Source: Paenibacillus sp. CF384
Lineage (GTDB): Bacteria > Bacillota > Bacilli > Paenibacillales > Paenibacillaceae
NCBI RefSeq assembly: GCF_900106745.1
Contig: NZ_FNNV01000012.1
Span: forward strand, 1-64,000
Length of the DNA stretch: 64,000 bases
Direction of reading: 5' to 3'
Below, in pieces: positions 9,493 through 18,071 of this stretch. The notes below the pieces were generated by a model. That model did no database searches, had not been told where the DNA came from, and saw only the letters and a list, made by a program, of their open reading frames with translations. The position numbers and the translations under genes were made by a program. Every line of letters begins with the position of its first letter. The first letter of the stretch is position 1.

Positions 9493-9777
9493 TTAATGAT
9501 GCGGTTTTAACTCAATGACTTTGACAGCCTCCGTGATCTCGCGCAATACATCTGACTGCTGCTGCGGGTTCAAATAATAAGCTTTAATATAAGCTTCACC
9601 CTGTTGAGATGAAGTGTAATGAGTGGGAAGATGGTTAAGTGTTAAGAGCAGAATATCCAGCTTGCATCGGTCACAGCCGCACTTGAGGATACCTGTCTTC
9701 ACGTAGTGCTCCTCCAATACGGACACCACAATAGGCTCCATGGCATTCAATACAGATAAATCTCCGGAATAATTCAT
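9493..9777 (-). CDS. ComFB family protein
   Basis: A 94-residue protein with the ComFB pattern: an N-A-M-E-P-I-V helix at 11-17, a three-cysteine cluster C-x-C-x-x-C (residues 33-38), then DILLLTLNHLPTHY and a G-E-A-Y-I segment. ComFB sits in the late competence operon of Bacillus but also occurs alone, as here; relatives have been reported to bind cyclic dinucleotides, and the cysteines could hold a metal. No comFA or comFC lies nearby. It is a single gene with a TATAAT-like -10 (9809-9814) upstream. A role in competence cannot be inferred from context. Confidence 0.82.
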   Translation of the reverse strand: MNYSGDLSVLNAMEPIVVSVLEEHYVKTGILKCGCDRCKLDILLLTLNHLPTHYTSSQQGEAYIKAYYLNPQQQSDVLREITEAVKVIELKPHH

Positions 9778-9808
9778 TCGAACACTCCCATGCTAGTCTT
9801 TGACATCC

Positions 9809-9814
9809 ATTATA
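9809..9814 (-). promoter_or_regulatory. Candidate -10 box of the ComFB gene
   Basis: Reads TATAAT on the minus strand, 32 bases before the ATG at 9777. No strong -35 hexamer is visible at the usual distance. Confidence 0.45.
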
Positions 9815-9978
9815 CTGGATTTTGTTTCCTAGCACAGTGGTAATTTGTATCTGCATCTAAAGACCTATATAGCTTAGGCTAGCCGTTATCTTAGTAAACA
9901 GACACAAAGAACCCCCTGCTATTAGATGACGCTCTACTTCACAGAGGGAGACTGTTTATATAGGATCTATGCGATCGA

Positions 9979-10149
9979 TTAGGTTGCCGCAACCGCTAAT
10001 TCTTGTTTGAGAAAAGCGATAAACCGTTTCGATTCTTCCGGCGACAATTGCTGACCACTCAGCGCGAATTGAAATTTCTCTGCGATTTCATTGTCTGACA
10101 GATGAAGTTGATTAACCAGTGACTGTACTTCCTTACTGATGGGTGTCAT
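9979..10149 (-). CDS. Small hypothetical protein, 56 residues
   Basis: A short frame from ATG 10149 to TAA 9979, with GGGAGAGG seven bases before the start, encodes 56 residues beginning MTPISKEVQSLVNQLHLSDN. It is mostly helical and charged, with an SPEES segment near residue 37 and a short alanine-rich tail. No membrane segment, cysteine or known motif is seen. It stands alone between the ComFB gene and the divergent LacI-type regulator. The good ribosome binding site and balanced composition make it more likely real than not. It is not a recognised family. Confidence 0.6.
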   Translation of the reverse strand: MTPISKEVQSLVNQLHLSDNEIAEKFQFALSGQQLSPEESKRFIAFLKQELAVAAT

Positions 10150-10263
10150 CTAATCCTCTCCCTCTATGAATACCTATCCCGATCGTAGCAGTAGAGTTTC
10201 AGATAAATATTAGAATTGTATAAGGCAATTATTAGTTTCGGAAAAGCGCTTACAAAATAACGC

Positions 10264-10293
10264 TTGCAAAAAATGGATGGCCCATGGTATAAC
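10264..10293 (+). promoter_or_regulatory. Promoter of the LacI-type regulator
   Basis: TTGCAA and TATAAC are separated by 18 bases. The palindromic operator at 10305-10320 lies just past the expected start of transcription, so the regulator probably represses itself. Confidence 0.65.
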
Positions 10294-10304
10294 GAAATCA
10301 AGAA

Positions 10305-10320
10305 ATCTAAACGTTTAGAT
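10305..10320. promoter_or_regulatory. LacI-family operator 1
   Basis: Perfect 16-bp palindrome ATCTAAACGTTTAGAT with the central CG step typical of LacI-family sites. Its core AAACGTTT recurs before the binding-protein gene (11483-11496). Confidence 0.75.
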
Positions 10321-10355
10321 AACTGAACGTGAAGGGTGGAGCGGAGGTCCTGCCA

Positions 10356-11393
10356 ATGACCAAAATCGGCATTAAAGAAATTGCCGCGATGGCTGATGTA
10401 TCCACGGCCACCGTATCTTACGTACTCAACGGCACCCGGAACGTCAAGCTGAAGACTCGTGAGCGCGTGTTGAAGGTGATTGAGGAGCTGAACTATAAGC
10501 CCAATGATATCGCCAAGAGCCTTAAGATTAAACGCACGAACACCATCGGCGTCATCGCCGAGGATGTGACCGTATTCAATGTGCCGGAAATCATCGATGG
10601 CATTAACGATTTTGCCGACCAGCATGATATGCATATCTTGCTAACGAATCTACGGCTTCACAAGCGAATCGGACGTAACTTCGAGCACACCGAGAACTAC
10701 CGTAAATATGCGGTCAACGCGGTTTCCGAGCTGCTCAGCAAGCAGGTCGAAGGCATTATTTATATCGGCGTGCACCCCCGCGAGCTAACGGGACTGATTG
10801 ATACCGCAGGCAAACCCATCGTATACACCTACTGTTACACGCAGAATGATCTCTCCATCCAATACAACGACGAGTTAGCCTCCTATGAAGCCATGTGCCA
10901 CTTGATCAAGAAAGGCCATACCCGAGTCGCCATCATCAGCGGCATCATGAACTCCCTTCCGTCGCAGCGCCGATTTAACGGCTATTACAAAGCCATCACC
11001 GAGCACCAGCTTCCATTCGATCCCCAATTAGTCAAGATGGGCGACTGGGAAGCGGAATCCGGCTATCGACTAACCCAAGAACTGCTTGCCCTGCCTGATC
11101 GGCCAACTGCCATTCTCTCCATGAACGACGTCATGGCTGTCGGCGTATTGCGAGCCGCATCCGAGGCTGACGTACATATTCCTAAAGACTTGTCCGTTGT
11201 CGGCTTCGACAATCGTGAATTCAGCAGCTACCTCATCCCCCGTATTACCACCATGGATCTTCCACTTCACGAAATGGGCTTTCAAGCCATGGACTCGCTC
11301 ACACGTATTATCCGCGGAGAAATTCTCGATCTGAACCCGCTGCCATCATGCACACTCATCGAACGGGATTCCGTAGCTCCGCCCAGAGGGTGA
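10356..11393 (+). CDS. LacI family transcriptional regulator
   Basis: 345 residues. The N-terminal helix-turn-helix reads IKEIAAMADVSTATVSYVLN, followed by the hinge region (about 46-60) and a periplasmic-binding-protein-like sugar sensor ending near residue 340. ATG 10356 has GGAGG eight bases upstream; a GTG at 10329 is less likely. The gene precedes a CUT1 importer and a GH127 enzyme in the same direction, and the same palindrome core lies before both, so it very likely controls uptake of the oligosaccharide cut by that enzyme. The inducer is probably an arabinose-containing sugar, by inference from GH127. Confidence 0.9.
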   Translation: MTKIGIKEIAAMADVSTATVSYVLNGTRNVKLKTRERVLKVIEELNYKPNDIAKSLKIKRTNTIGVIAEDVTVFNVPEIIDGINDFADQHDMHILLTNLRLHKRIGRNFEHTENYRKYAVNAVSELLSKQVEGIIYIGVHPRELTGLIDTAGKPIVYTYCYTQNDLSIQYNDELASYEAMCHLIKKGHTRVAIISGIMNSLPSQRRFNGYYKAITEHQLPFDPQLVKMGDWEAESGYRLTQELLALPDRPTAILSMNDVMAVGVLRAASEADVHIPKDLSVVGFDNREFSSYLIPRITTMDLPLHEMGFQAMDSLTRIIRGEILDLNPLPSCTLIERDSVAPPRG

Positions 11394-11482
11394 CCGCACA
11401 GCATCCCTTTTTCCTGCCTCTGAGAAGTAACTCGCCGCACCTGCATGGGACGGCGACTGGCGTTTCTTCTATTTCCATAAAG

Positions 11483-11496
11483 TTAAACGTTTAGAT
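11483..11496. promoter_or_regulatory. LacI-family operator 2
   Basis: TTAAACGTTTAGAT shares 13 of 14 positions with operator 1 and keeps the TAAACGTTTA palindrome. It lies 56 bases before the binding-protein start, where it could block or overlap the promoter. Confidence 0.7.
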
Positions 11497-11551
11497 TTCG
11501 ACTTAAAACCTGCAAAGGTTTAAGTATATTGACTACATTGGAGGCGTTTGT

Positions 11552-12994
11552 ATGGGGTCAGCCAGTAAATTTGTGAAATTGGCTTCGCTCGTCCTTCTTA
11601 CTGTGGCACTTATCGCGGGCTGCAGCTCGAATTCCAACAACAACGGCAACAAAGCAACGAATCAGAATGCTTCAACGAACGACAAGGACACGAGTACGGA
11701 TACGTCCAAGAACGTGAATACCTCGAAGGAAACGGTGACGATTACGTACACCGACTGGGCAAACAGCGAGGAAGCCAAGTCTTACCGCAAAGTGCTCGAC
11801 AAGTTTGAAGAGCTGCATCCGAACATCAAGATCGACTACCAGAACATTCCTTACAATGACTATGGTGCGAAGCTCACAGCCATGGCCGCCTCGGATACCC
11901 TCCCTGATATCGGCAACCTGCTCGAAGCGGATGCGCTTAAATGGAATGAATCCGGCAAACTGCTCGACCTCACTGCTTTCTATGAGAACGGCACCGTAAC
12001 ACCGAAGATCGAGAGCAACAAGTTCGTCTCCCCGGATGGCAAACTGCTAGGCTACAGCATCGCCAATGAAATCATCCTCCTCCACTACAACAAGCAGCTG
12101 TTCGACGATGCAAGTCTCCCTTACCCGCCGGCCGAAACCGAGAAAGCCTGGACCTGGGATCAAATGCTGGATACAGCTCGCAAGCTGACGCTGGACAAAA
12201 ACGGCAAGCACCCGAACGATGAAGGCTTCGATAAAGACAACATCGTCCAATACGGCATCCAAATCACGACGGCCGCTGACTTCTTCTGGACCCCCTTCGC
12301 GATAAGCAATGGCGGCGGCGAAGTAAGCCAAGACGGCAAGGAACTGCTGCTCGATAAACCGGAAACGATTGAAGCGATTCAGAAGGTTGCCGATCTCGCG
12401 CTGAAGGAGCATGTCGCACCGTTGCCTGCTCAGGCTGCTAATCTCGGCGATGTCGGCCAACGTCTTCTCACGAAGAAGGTTGCCATGGTCACCTCCGGCC
12501 AATGGGAGCTCGTCAATATTAATCCCCAGCTTAGCCAAGGCCTCAAGAACGGCATCGGCGTCCTGCCGATCTTCAAGAAACCGGCGACGACCAATACCGG
12601 TACCCCTGTAGTCATCTTCAACACGACCAAGCATAAGGATGAAGTAGTCGAGCTCTACAAATATATTATGGATCCCAACAACAGCCAGGCCAACTTCGAC
12701 AGCGGCGTCTGGATGCCTACGGAAGCCAACTGGTACACGGATGATGCGCTGATTAAGAAATGGACGGCGAGCCCTGTTCATCCGCCGGAGTACAGAACAG
12801 CCGTTATCGATTACGCGCTCAAAGCGACTTATCCAACGCCATGGTTCTTTCTCCCGACCTACAGCCGCATCGGCGAAGTGCTCAATCCGGGCCTTGACCC
12901 GGTATGGCTCGGCACGAAGACCGCGCAGCAAGCGATTACCGAGATGATGCCCAAAATCCAAGCGATATTCGACAGCGGCAAAGCAATCGAGTAA
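11552..12994 (+). CDS. Extracellular sugar-binding lipoprotein of a CUT1 ABC importer
   Basis: 480 residues. A lipoprotein signal ends in LIAGC (Cys 24), followed by an Asn/Thr/Lys-rich tether to about residue 62. The rest is a family 1 solute-binding protein (for example ITYTDWANSEEAKSYRKVLDKFEELHPNI is the usual opening). GGAGG lies seven bases before the ATG at 11552. It is the first structural gene after the LacI regulator and is followed by two permeases and a GH127 enzyme. The ligand is probably an L-arabinofuranosyl oligosaccharide, inferred from the neighbour. No ATPase is encoded, so a shared MsmX-type subunit is expected. Confidence 0.9.
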   Translation: MGSASKFVKLASLVLLTVALIAGCSSNSNNNGNKATNQNASTNDKDTSTDTSKNVNTSKETVTITYTDWANSEEAKSYRKVLDKFEELHPNIKIDYQNIPYNDYGAKLTAMAASDTLPDIGNLLEADALKWNESGKLLDLTAFYENGTVTPKIESNKFVSPDGKLLGYSIANEIILLHYNKQLFDDASLPYPPAETEKAWTWDQMLDTARKLTLDKNGKHPNDEGFDKDNIVQYGIQITTAADFFWTPFAISNGGGEVSQDGKELLLDKPETIEAIQKVADLALKEHVAPLPAQAANLGDVGQRLLTKKVAMVTSGQWELVNINPQLSQGLKNGIGVLPIFKKPATTNTGTPVVIFNTTKHKDEVVELYKYIMDPNNSQANFDSGVWMPTEANWYTDDALIKKWTASPVHPPEYRTAVIDYALKATYPTPWFFLPTYSRIGEVLNPGLDPVWLGTKTAQQAITEMMPKIQAIFDSGKAIE

Positions 12995-13049
12995 TAACGA
13001 TCACGTATCTGCGTGTGGGGAGACCATGAGTCATGAGCTGCAATCATGG

Positions 13050-13076
13050 CCTCCTCCACGTTCCGGCCGGAGGAGG
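13050..13076 (+). promoter_or_regulatory. Hairpin covering the ribosome binding site of the first permease
   Basis: CCTCCTCC (13050-13057) is exactly complementary to GGAGGAGG (13069-13076), the ribosome binding site of the GTG start at 13085. Folding would hide the site and lower permease translation relative to the binding protein just upstream. Confidence 0.6.
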
Positions 13077-13084
13077 AACGAACC

Positions 13085-14005
13085 GTGGCGATTCGGAAGA
13101 CAACAAGCTATAGGAATCATACCCGGCAGCGGGTCTTGTTTGCCTATTTGACCATATTGCCTGCCATACTGGGCGTGCTGCTGTTCACTGTCCTGCCGCT
13201 GCTGTACAGCTTTTATTTGAGCTTTACGAAGTGGGATATTTTTCACTCGGAGCAGTGGGTGGGGTTCGACAATTATCACAAGATTTTCACAGAGGATCTC
13301 TTCTTCACCAAATCACTTCGCGTGACTGCCTATTATTCCATCGGGAACGTACTTGCTTGTATTGTCTTCTGTTTCATTATTGCGCTGCTCCTCAATCAGA
13401 ACATCCGCGGCCGAGCTTTCTTTCGTTCCGTGTTCTACTTGCCCTCCGTTATCCCGATTCTCGCAACGAGCTTGATTTGGTATTGGCTCTACGATATTGA
13501 TTTCGGCGTCATTAACCATATCCTCAGCTGGTTTCACATTCCGAAGCAGATGTGGGTCAGCAGTCCGGGCACTGTTATACCGTCGATTATCATTATGTCC
13601 GTGTGGGCGTCAGGCAATATCATCGTCATCTTCCTTGCCGGGCTGCAGGATGTCCCCCGTCATCTGTTAGAAGCGGTGGAAATCGACGGCGGCAACTGGT
13701 GGAGCAAGCTGCGCTCCGTCACGATTCCGCTGATGTCACCGGTTATTTTCTATAACATCATTCTGGCCTTCGTCAATTCGGTGACTACCTTCACGCAGAC
13801 CTATACGTTGGGCACGCAAGGCGGCGGCCCCAATGATTCTGCGTTATTCTACGCCTTCCTTATCTACCGCGAAGCGTTCAAGCATATGAATATGGGCTAT
13901 GCCTGCGCACTTGCGATGGTGCTGTTCGTGATCGTTTCGCTCTTCACGCTGCTGCTGTTTCGCGTTTCTCGGTTCTGGGTCCACTACGAAGGGGGCAGAA
14001 GCTGA
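13085..14005 (+). CDS. CUT1 sugar ABC permease, MalF-like
   Basis: 306 residues with six membrane segments and the EAA-type loop (EAVEIDGGNWWSKLRSVTIPL) that contacts the ATPase. GTG 13085 with GGAGGAGG eight bases upstream is a better start than the ATG at 13046, which has no site. The stop overlaps the ATG of the second permease by one base. Second gene of the importer controlled by the LacI-type regulator. Confidence 0.9.
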   Translation: MAIRKTTSYRNHTRQRVLFAYLTILPAILGVLLFTVLPLLYSFYLSFTKWDIFHSEQWVGFDNYHKIFTEDLFFTKSLRVTAYYSIGNVLACIVFCFIIALLLNQNIRGRAFFRSVFYLPSVIPILATSLIWYWLYDIDFGVINHILSWFHIPKQMWVSSPGTVIPSIIIMSVWASGNIIVIFLAGLQDVPRHLLEAVEIDGGNWWSKLRSVTIPLMSPVIFYNIILAFVNSVTTFTQTYTLGTQGGGPNDSALFYAFLIYREAFKHMNMGYACALAMVLFVIVSLFTLLLFRVSRFWVHYEGGRS

Positions 14006-14835
14006 TGGCCAAGCGTTTATCAAGCCGGCTGCTCACTTACTTCGTGCTCCTTCTGTTGACAGCCATCGTGCTGCTTCCGATGTACTGGATTGTTCGCACC
14101 TCATTGATGAATCTCGTCGAGACCATGCAGTTTCCGCCAAGGTGGATTCCATCCGCCTTTCGGATCAGCAACTATACCGATGTCATGGACCGCGTCCATT
14201 TCGGGCGGAATTTTAAGAACACGTTTATCATCGTCATCCCCGTCCTCATCGGCGTTGCGTTTACCAGCAGTATCGCGGCCTTCTCGTTCGCCAGAGTCGA
14301 GTTTCCGCTGCGAAATTTCTGGTTTGCGCTTGTCATCATGACTATTCTGCTTCCCGGCATTATTACGCTCGTCCCCCTCTATGTGGGCTGGTCCAAGATC
14401 GGGCTGACCAATACGTTCTGGCCGCTTATTCTGCCTGCGTTCTTCGGAGGAGGATCCTTTAATATCTTTCTGTTCCGGCAGTTTCTGCTGACGATTCCGC
14501 GAGAGCTGGATGAATCGGCCATTATCGATGGAGCCAGCTATTTCACGGTCTATTCCAAAATCATTCTGCCGCTCATTCGGCCGGCTATGGTCGTCGTTCT
14601 CCTGTTTACCTTTATCGGCGTATGGAATGACTTTCTCGGACAGCTCATTTATTTGGGCAGGGAGCAGCTTTACACGGTCGCACTTGGCTTGTCCTCTCTC
14701 CGCGGCGCGCTGAATACACCTTACAACCTCCTGATGGCCGCAACCACGATCGTTGTTAGTCCCGCCATCATCGTATTTCTAATCGGTCAACGCTACTTCA
14801 TCGAAGGCATTGCAACGACCGGGATTAAGGGGTAA
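14005..14835 (+). CDS. CUT1 sugar ABC permease, MalG-like
   Basis: 276 residues, six membrane segments, with the inner loop ELDESAIIDGASYFTVY as the EAA motif and the typical family end GIATTGIKG. It overlaps the first permease by one base and is followed four bases later by the GH127 gene. It forms the translocation pore together with the first permease. Confidence 0.92.
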   Translation: MAKRLSSRLLTYFVLLLLTAIVLLPMYWIVRTSLMNLVETMQFPPRWIPSAFRISNYTDVMDRVHFGRNFKNTFIIVIPVLIGVAFTSSIAAFSFARVEFPLRNFWFALVIMTILLPGIITLVPLYVGWSKIGLTNTFWPLILPAFFGGGSFNIFLFRQFLLTIPRELDESAIIDGASYFTVYSKIILPLIRPAMVVVLLFTFIGVWNDFLGQLIYLGREQLYTVALGLSSLRGALNTPYNLLMAATTIVVSPAIIVFLIGQRYFIEGIATTGIKG

Positions 14836-14839
14836 AGGA

Positions 14840-16879
14840 ATGAGACCTATGGATCAGATGGAGAAAGACTCCGTTTTCGTTTCAGCAATGAACCGTTCAC
14901 GTCCGCTGCCGCTAAGCAGTGTTCGCATTCAAGATAGCTTCTGGTCCGAGTACATTCGTCTTGTACGCGAGGTTGTCGTTCCTTATCAATGGGAGGCGCT
15001 TAATGACCGCGTTCCCGGTGCCGAACCGAGTCATGCCATTCGCAACTTCCAAATCGCCGCAGGCGACGAACAAGGTTCTTTCTACGGCATGGTGTTTCAG
15101 GACAGCGATGTTGCCAAATGGCTGGAGGCCGTCGGCTATTTGCTTGCCTCCGAGCACGATGAAGAGCTTGTAACATTGGCCGACGAGGTAATCGACCTGC
15201 TCGCGCGAGCTCAGCAGCCGGATGGATACCTCAATACGTATTTCACGTTGAGAGAACCCGGCAAACGATGGACGAATCTGAGCGAGTGTCATGAATTATA
15301 CTGCGCAGGGCACTTGATCGAAGCCGCCGTCGCTTACCATGCTGCGACCGGCAATATGAGAGTCCTCGACATTGCCCGCCGATTCGCGGATTATATCGAT
15401 ACAATATTCGGCCCTGAGCCAGCCAAGCTGCAGGGGTATGACGGTCATCCGGAGATTGAGCTGGCGCTGGTAAAGCTGTACCGGGCAACAGGTGAACACA
15501 GGTATCTCTCGCTCAGCCGATTCTTCCTTGATCAGCGCGGTGCGCAGCCGCATTTCTATAAGCTGGAATGGGAGAAGCGAGGCGAAACAGTCCATTTCCC
15601 GGGTCTTCTGATGTCTCATGATTATGCCTATAGCCAAGCTCACTTACCTGTCCGCCAGCAGGAAGCAGCCGACGGTCATGCCGTTCGACTCGTCTATCTG
15701 TGTGCCGGAATGGCCGATGTTGCAGCAGAAACCGGTGATGCGGAACTGCTCGCGGCGTGCCGGAAGCTATGGTCAAACATGGTGACCAAGCGGATGTATA
15801 TCACCGGCGGCATCGGCTCCATGGCGCACGGAGAATCGTTCACCTACGATTACGACCTGCCCAGCGATACGGTCTATGCGGAGACTTGCGCATCCATCGG
15901 GCTGATTTTCTTCGCGGCGCGGATGCTGCAGATCGAGCCGAAGGACGGCGGATACGCCGATGTGCTTGAACGCGCGCTGTATAATACCGTAGTCAGCGGC
16001 ATGTCTCGCGATGGGAAGCACTTCTTCTATGTGAACCCGCTTGAAGTGCATCCGGAAGCCTGTAGTCACAATCATAATTACAAGCATATCAAGCCCGAAC
16101 GCCAAGGTTGGTTCGGCTGCGCCTGCTGCCCGCCTAATATCGCGAGGCTGCTCGCGTCACTCGGTCAATATATGTACACGACGCGCGATCGGACGCTGTA
16201 CACCCATCTCTACATAGGCGGGCAAGCCGAATGGGTGCTTGACGGTAATGTAATCAGCCTTGTGCAAGAGTCGGATTACGCTTGGAATGGCGCCGTTCGC
16301 ATGCGGGTTGAGCATGCCGCTGCTGTACCTGTGGCATTCACGCTTTCACTGCGGATTCCAAGCTGGAGCGGCGGCGGGTACAGCCTCCTTATTAATGGCC
16401 AATTGGCCAAGTCCTCCTCCTCGGATTCGCATTCAAGTGAAGCAGCGCGCGGCGGCGGATATGTTGAATTGAACCGAGTGTGGCAGAGCGGCGATACGGT
16501 CGAACTTACATTCGATATGCCGATCCTGCGTATGAAAGGCCATCCTCTCATTCGGCATACTTTCGGCAAAACAACCCTGCAGCGAGGCCCTTTCGTTTAT
16601 TGCATGGAGGAAGCGGATAACGGCGCCCATTTGCATCAGGTTGCCCTGCTTCGTGGCGGTGACCTTGAGGTGCAGTTTAATCCGCAGCTGCTTGGCGGTC
16701 TCTGCACGATTACTGCAGATGCAGTAAGGCGAGGTCCTGCCGCAGACTGGCAGCAATCGCTGTACGCTAGCGATATGAAATGGGAAAACACCCCCATGAA
16801 AGCAACCTTCATCCCCTACTATGCCTGGGCCAATCGCGGCATTGGGGAAATGGCGGTTTGGGTTGAGGATCGGATGTAA
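14840..16879 (+). CDS. GH127 beta-L-arabinofuranosidase
   Basis: About 679 residues (ATG 14840; ATG 14849, with AAAGGA nine bases before it, is an equal choice). The GH127 catalytic set is present: Glu in HGESF, then 16 residues later Glu and Cys in YAETC, and a cysteine group in GCACCPPN about 77-80 residues after that. The spacing of the first three matches Glu322, Glu338 and Cys340 of the Bifidobacterium enzyme HypBA1, where the cysteines hold zinc and one is the nucleophile. No signal peptide, so it acts inside the cell on imported oligosaccharides. It is the last gene of the LacI-controlled operon and has its own terminator. Confidence 0.92.
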   Translation: MRPMDQMEKDSVFVSAMNRSRPLPLSSVRIQDSFWSEYIRLVREVVVPYQWEALNDRVPGAEPSHAIRNFQIAAGDEQGSFYGMVFQDSDVAKWLEAVGYLLASEHDEELVTLADEVIDLLARAQQPDGYLNTYFTLREPGKRWTNLSECHELYCAGHLIEAAVAYHAATGNMRVLDIARRFADYIDTIFGPEPAKLQGYDGHPEIELALVKLYRATGEHRYLSLSRFFLDQRGAQPHFYKLEWEKRGETVHFPGLLMSHDYAYSQAHLPVRQQEAADGHAVRLVYLCAGMADVAAETGDAELLAACRKLWSNMVTKRMYITGGIGSMAHGESFTYDYDLPSDTVYAETCASIGLIFFAARMLQIEPKDGGYADVLERALYNTVVSGMSRDGKHFFYVNPLEVHPEACSHNHNYKHIKPERQGWFGCACCPPNIARLLASLGQYMYTTRDRTLYTHLYIGGQAEWVLDGNVISLVQESDYAWNGAVRMRVEHAAAVPVAFTLSLRIPSWSGGGYSLLINGQLAKSSSSDSHSSEAARGGGYVELNRVWQSGDTVELTFDMPILRMKGHPLIRHTFGKTTLQRGPFVYCMEEADNGAHLHQVALLRGGDLEVQFNPQLLGGLCTITADAVRRGPAADWQQSLYASDMKWENTPMKATFIPYYAWANRGIGEMAVWVEDRM

Positions 16880-16882
16880 TGA

Positions 16883-16926
16883 AAAAGCTTCCCCGAAAGC
16901 GCATTGTGGCTTTCGGGGAAGCTTTT
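16883..16926 (+). terminator. Terminator of the GH127 operon
   Basis: 17-bp arms from AAAAGCTTCCCC to GGGGAAGCTTTT with a ten-base loop, ending in a T run, directly after the GH127 stop. The A run on the other side may let it act on both strands. Confidence 0.88.
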
Positions 16927-17046
16927 GTCTGGCTCATGGAGAGGTTGTGCGAGTTCGTCGCCTCAGCGGAAAGCGCGTGGTGATGAGCGTCGTTCGGTGG
17001 CAGTAATTCTGGGCATTGGGGGTGACTGGGCGAGGAAACATCGGGA

Positions 17047-17233
17047 GTTGTTGCAGTTGTTGCAACATTTGAACCTTACAGCAGCCAGAAACAGCCAAAT
17101 GTTGCATAATAAGCAACATTTGGCTCTAGATTCGCAACCAAGTGGCTATTTGAAGCGAAAATGTTGCACAAAACGCAGCATTTCCTCTTCTAACCCCCTT
17201 AAACAGCAGAAATGTTGCACAAAGCGCAACATT
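17047..17233. repeat. Four-palindrome intergenic element A (51/62/51)
   Basis: Four 23-bp units of the form NNTGTTGC-N7-GCAACATT begin at 17047, 17098, 17160 and 17211. Unit 2 extends to perfect 11-bp arms (17095-17123). Gaps between units are 28, 39 and 28 bases and are not conserved in detail. The element fills the space between the convergent GH127 operon and the gene ending at 17314. The rest of 16927-17313 shows no gene. Function unknown. Confidence 0.85.
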
Positions 17234-17313
17234 CTCCTTCGCCACCACCTCACACGGCTTTTTGCATGACTCGAATAGCCAAATTTGCAGGTAGTTTCGG
17301 CATCTTTTGCGTT

Positions 17314-18042
17314 CTACACTGGCTTCCTTCCCCACCGTACAAACGGCAGATACATCAGCGTAAAAATAAGCAGCGCGATGACTTCTTCCACGATTAAGTA
17401 GTACGGATAAGGCCCTAGCAAATCGAGCAAAGAAGCACCTTCCGGCTTATGCCTGAGGAACATATAGTTCGCATCTAACAAGAGGTCTGTCCCTCCCACA
17501 ACGACGAGGAGGACATTCAGGAAGATCATCGTAATTCCGATTGATCTCCAAGTAGGTCGGTAGTTTTCGATCCAGGTCATGTAAAGCGCTGCGAGAATAA
17601 TCGCAATATGTACAATAAAGAAGTGATAGAAACGGAAATGCGGGAACGGATAATCCAGATCCGGTGTCAGCATCGCCTGCAGCGCCCCGCCAATACCGGC
17701 AAAGAACACAATTTGATACAGTAGTCGGCTTCGCGTAATTAACATGATGATCGCGAGCACCTGTGAAATACTGCATAGCTCGAGCGGTAGCGTATACTGG
17801 ATGTCCCACAGTCCCTGGTCAGCATACCAATAGTAGAGGATGAGCTGAGGGACAAGCAGGCCTAGCAGAATGGTGTAAAGGATGATTGTTTTGGCAGATT
17901 TCTTCAGCCTGATACTGAATCTATACCCGAACATGAGAACAGCCAGCACCACCATAATCGCGAGCACCGCTATATGCGAGTTGGAGTATGCGATGAAGTG
18001 CTCTGTCGTATGACGCGAGAAAAATGAAGGTATATCGTCCAT
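17314..18042 (-). CDS. YwaF family (TIGR02206) membrane protein
   Basis: 242 residues with seven to eight hydrophobic segments. The motifs WDIQYTLPLELCSIS (about 79-93), a histidine-rich turn HFRFYHFFIVH (about 135-145) and YMFLRHKPEGASLLD near residue 200 are typical of the YwaF/TIGR02206 family of integral membrane proteins, whose role is unknown. It is the last gene of a three-gene minus-strand group with the DinB and small membrane genes. Confidence 0.8.
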   Translation of the reverse strand: MDDIPSFFSRHTTEHFIAYSNSHIAVLAIMVVLAVLMFGYRFSIRLKKSAKTIILYTILLGLLVPQLILYYWYADQGLWDIQYTLPLELCSISQVLAIIMLITRSRLLYQIVFFAGIGGALQAMLTPDLDYPFPHFRFYHFFIVHIAIILAALYMTWIENYRPTWRSIGITMIFLNVLLVVVGGTDLLLDANYMFLRHKPEGASLLDLLGPYPYYLIVEEVIALLIFTLMYLPFVRWGRKPV

Positions 18043-18071
18043 CTCCCTTTGAGGTTAACTGATGCGCTGCT

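Noticed and set aside
12047-12961. 304-codon minus-strand frame opposite the sugar-binding protein
   Set aside because: A shadow of a well-supported plus-strand lipoprotein gene; the product has no recognisable pattern.
17047-17233. Four-palindrome elements considered as CRISPR arrays
   Set aside because: Only four units, uneven 51/62/51 steps, palindromes of 23 bp without a longer fixed repeat, and no cas genes.
16904-17269. Cys-rich frames through element A, and similar ones at 19170-19535 and 32200-32532
   Set aside because: The Cys/Asn/Thr patterns come from the TGTTGC and GCAACA arms read as codons; there are no start signals.
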